DNA of 64,000 bases from Candidatus Zixiibacteriota bacterium (GTDB lineage: Bacteria > Zixibacteria > MSB-5A5 > GN15 > JACZUZ01). The position numbers and the translations under genes are program-made. Under the pieces are notes generated by a model. It did no database searches. It saw only the letters and a list, made by a program, of their open reading frames with translations, and had not been told where the DNA came from. Each line of letters starts with the position of its first letter. The stretch's first letter is position 1. The stretch covers positions 1 to 64,000 of the forward strand of contig JAJRPJ010000012.1 in NCBI GenBank assembly GCA_024280835.1, in the 5' to 3' direction. Shown in pieces: positions 63,104-64,000 of the stretch.

Positions 63104-64000
63104 TTAGAGAATTATCAATTCCGCTCTCAATGCGCCAGCCTGTTTCAGCGCCTGAAAAATTGCAATAATATCGCGAGGAGCTGCGCCGATTGTGTTAAGC
63201 GCTTGGGCAACATCGGCGATTGAGACAGCTTCATCCATAAACATGACACGCGCGGTTTCATCCTGAACCGAAATTTGTGACTCAGAAGTCACTACAGTCT
63301 CACCAAGAGAAAATGCCTCTGGCTGTGAGATTACTGGTGTGACGCTAATGTTGATCGTTATAGTTCCATGAGCAATCGCTACAGGAGCGATTGAGACATG
63401 TTCGCCAGCCACAATCGTTCCTGTTTTCTCATTGATCACGACACGAGCGGCAACATCTGGATTGACTTTCAATTGACCTATCGTCGAAATGAACTTTATT
63501 CGTTCAATTGGAGAGCGCAGTGAATCAGGGAGATCGATTTTTATATTTGCGTCATCCAGTGGATAGGCAATTTCGCCATAGATAATATTGATTTTTTGGG
63601 CAACTCGTGACGAAGTGGTAAAGTCTGGCGCATTCAAAGTAAGTTCAATCTCTTTCGCAGTTTCGACACCTTCAATTGGTTGCGGCAATTTCGCAGTGAT
63701 ACGCGCTCCATTGGGCACGCGTCCAACTAGCGTATAGTTATTGACAATCCGATTACCATCATCCACTTGAACATTAAAGCCACCGATTGACACAGGCCCT
63801 TGGGCAACACCATATGACTTGCCCGTAATATCCGACAAAGGTGTCATCAACAAAGTTCCGCCTTGAAGTGATTGGGCGTCACCTATCGAACTAACTGTCA
63901 CATCCACCAAAGTTCCAGGCTTAGTTGTATTGCTGACTCTCGCTGTAACAATTACAGAGGCGACGTTTTTGACCTTAATGATATTGGCATTGACGGTCAG
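63104..64000 (-). CDS. flgI: Flagellar P-ring protein FlgI (5' end missing)
   Basis: The frame is open to the window edge, so at least 298 residues of about 360 are present. Seen: NVASVIVTARVSNTTKPGTL, VDVTVSSIGDAQSLQGGTLL, MTPLSDITG, IGGFNVQVDDGN, VARVSVIN-like NPDVAARVVINEKTGTIVAG and the C-terminal SIADVAQALNTIGAAPRDII, AIFQALKQAGALRAELIIL. Builds the periplasmic P-ring around the rod. Confidence 0.95.
   Translation of the reverse strand: MTVNANIIKVKNVASVIVTARVSNTTKPGTLVDVTVSSIGDAQSLQGGTLLMTPLSDITGKSYGVAQGPVSIGGFNVQVDDGNRIVNNYTLVGRVPNGARITAKLPQPIEGVETAKEIELTLNAPDFTTSSRVAQKINIIYGEIAYPLDDANIKIDLPDSLRSPIERIKFISTIGQLKVNPDVAARVVINEKTGTIVAGEHVSIAPVAIAHGTITINISVTPVISQPEAFSLGETVVTSESQISVQDETARVMFMDEAVSIADVAQALNTIGAAPRDIIAIFQALKQAGALRAELIIL

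Noticed and set aside
1-64000. CRISPR arrays, tRNA or rRNA genes, insertion sequences with transposase, prophage genes
   Set aside because: I looked for regular direct repeats, cloverleaf-type T-arm motifs and transposase or integrase signatures and saw none.

Overview
The window is a bacterial chromosomal segment of roughly mid-40s GC, read here almost entirely on the minus strand. Flagellar genes, LexA/DinB, HrcA-GrpE-DnaK-DnaJ, Dxs, Shine-Dalgarno motifs and intrinsic terminators mark it as bacterial. Lipoproteins with a 'YFPN..G..WT' opening, EF-hand (dockerin-like) loops, and csrA/fliW within a flgI-J-N-K-L cluster suggest an FCB-group or related candidate lineage (Zixibacteria-like). 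That placement is a guess from gene style, not a search result.

Layout. (1) 1-3979: 3'-truncated fumarylacetoacetate-hydrolase-family gene, a MATE exporter and a lipoprotein resembling an M2/M3 metallopeptidase with a ruined HExxH site. (2) 3998-22870: a near-continuous minus-strand supra-operon for aromatic amino acids. In transcription order it runs trp leader, DapF-like gene, trpE, trpG, trpD, MFS transporter, trpC, trpF, trpB, trpA, chorismate mutase, DAHP synthase, argS, tyrA, a second DAHP synthase, aroA, aroE, aroK, aroB, aroQ. Its leader encodes a 25-residue peptide with tandem Trp codons followed by mutually exclusive antiterminator and terminator helices, a classical trp attenuator that was not annotated as an ORF. 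(3) 22948-26826: aminotransferase, frameshifted dinB, DUF6504-like gene, a small membrane protein and lexA (SOS cassette). (4) 27080-34319, plus strand: queG, a nested palindromic repeat, an unknown membrane-anchored protein, a DUF2130 fragment, an MrfA/YprA-type helicase and a copper P-type ATPase broken by one in-frame TAA. (5) 34374-37129: an 80-bp remnant of the helicase 3' end, two paralogous lipoproteins, and an iodothyronine-deiodinase-like protein whose active-site codon is UGA with a SECIS-like hairpin directly after it, i.e. a probable selenoprotein. (6) 37112-42963: prmA-dnaJ-dnaK-grpE-hrcA. (7) 43261-46209: nadK and dxs. (8) 46655-64000: flagellin, glycosyltransferases and sugar/methyl-transfer genes, fliW, flgL, csrA, flgK, flgN, flgJ and the 5'-truncated flgI.

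How they work together. The aromatic cluster carries the shikimate pathway, its entry enzyme twice, the Trp branch and the Tyr branch on what looks like one transcript, so Trp-tRNA charging at the leader could throttle the whole block. The flagellar block couples filament and junction proteins to the FliW/CsrA switch; the flagellin leader carries a sigma-28-like promoter, a near-consensus CsrA hairpin and a GGA-containing Shine-Dalgarno. The large glycosyltransferases between flagellin and fliW probably decorate the filament.

Three genes (dinB, copA, the epimerase) are broken by single-base events. Two look like loss of one A in an A-run, so sequencing or assembly error should be considered before calling pseudogenes.
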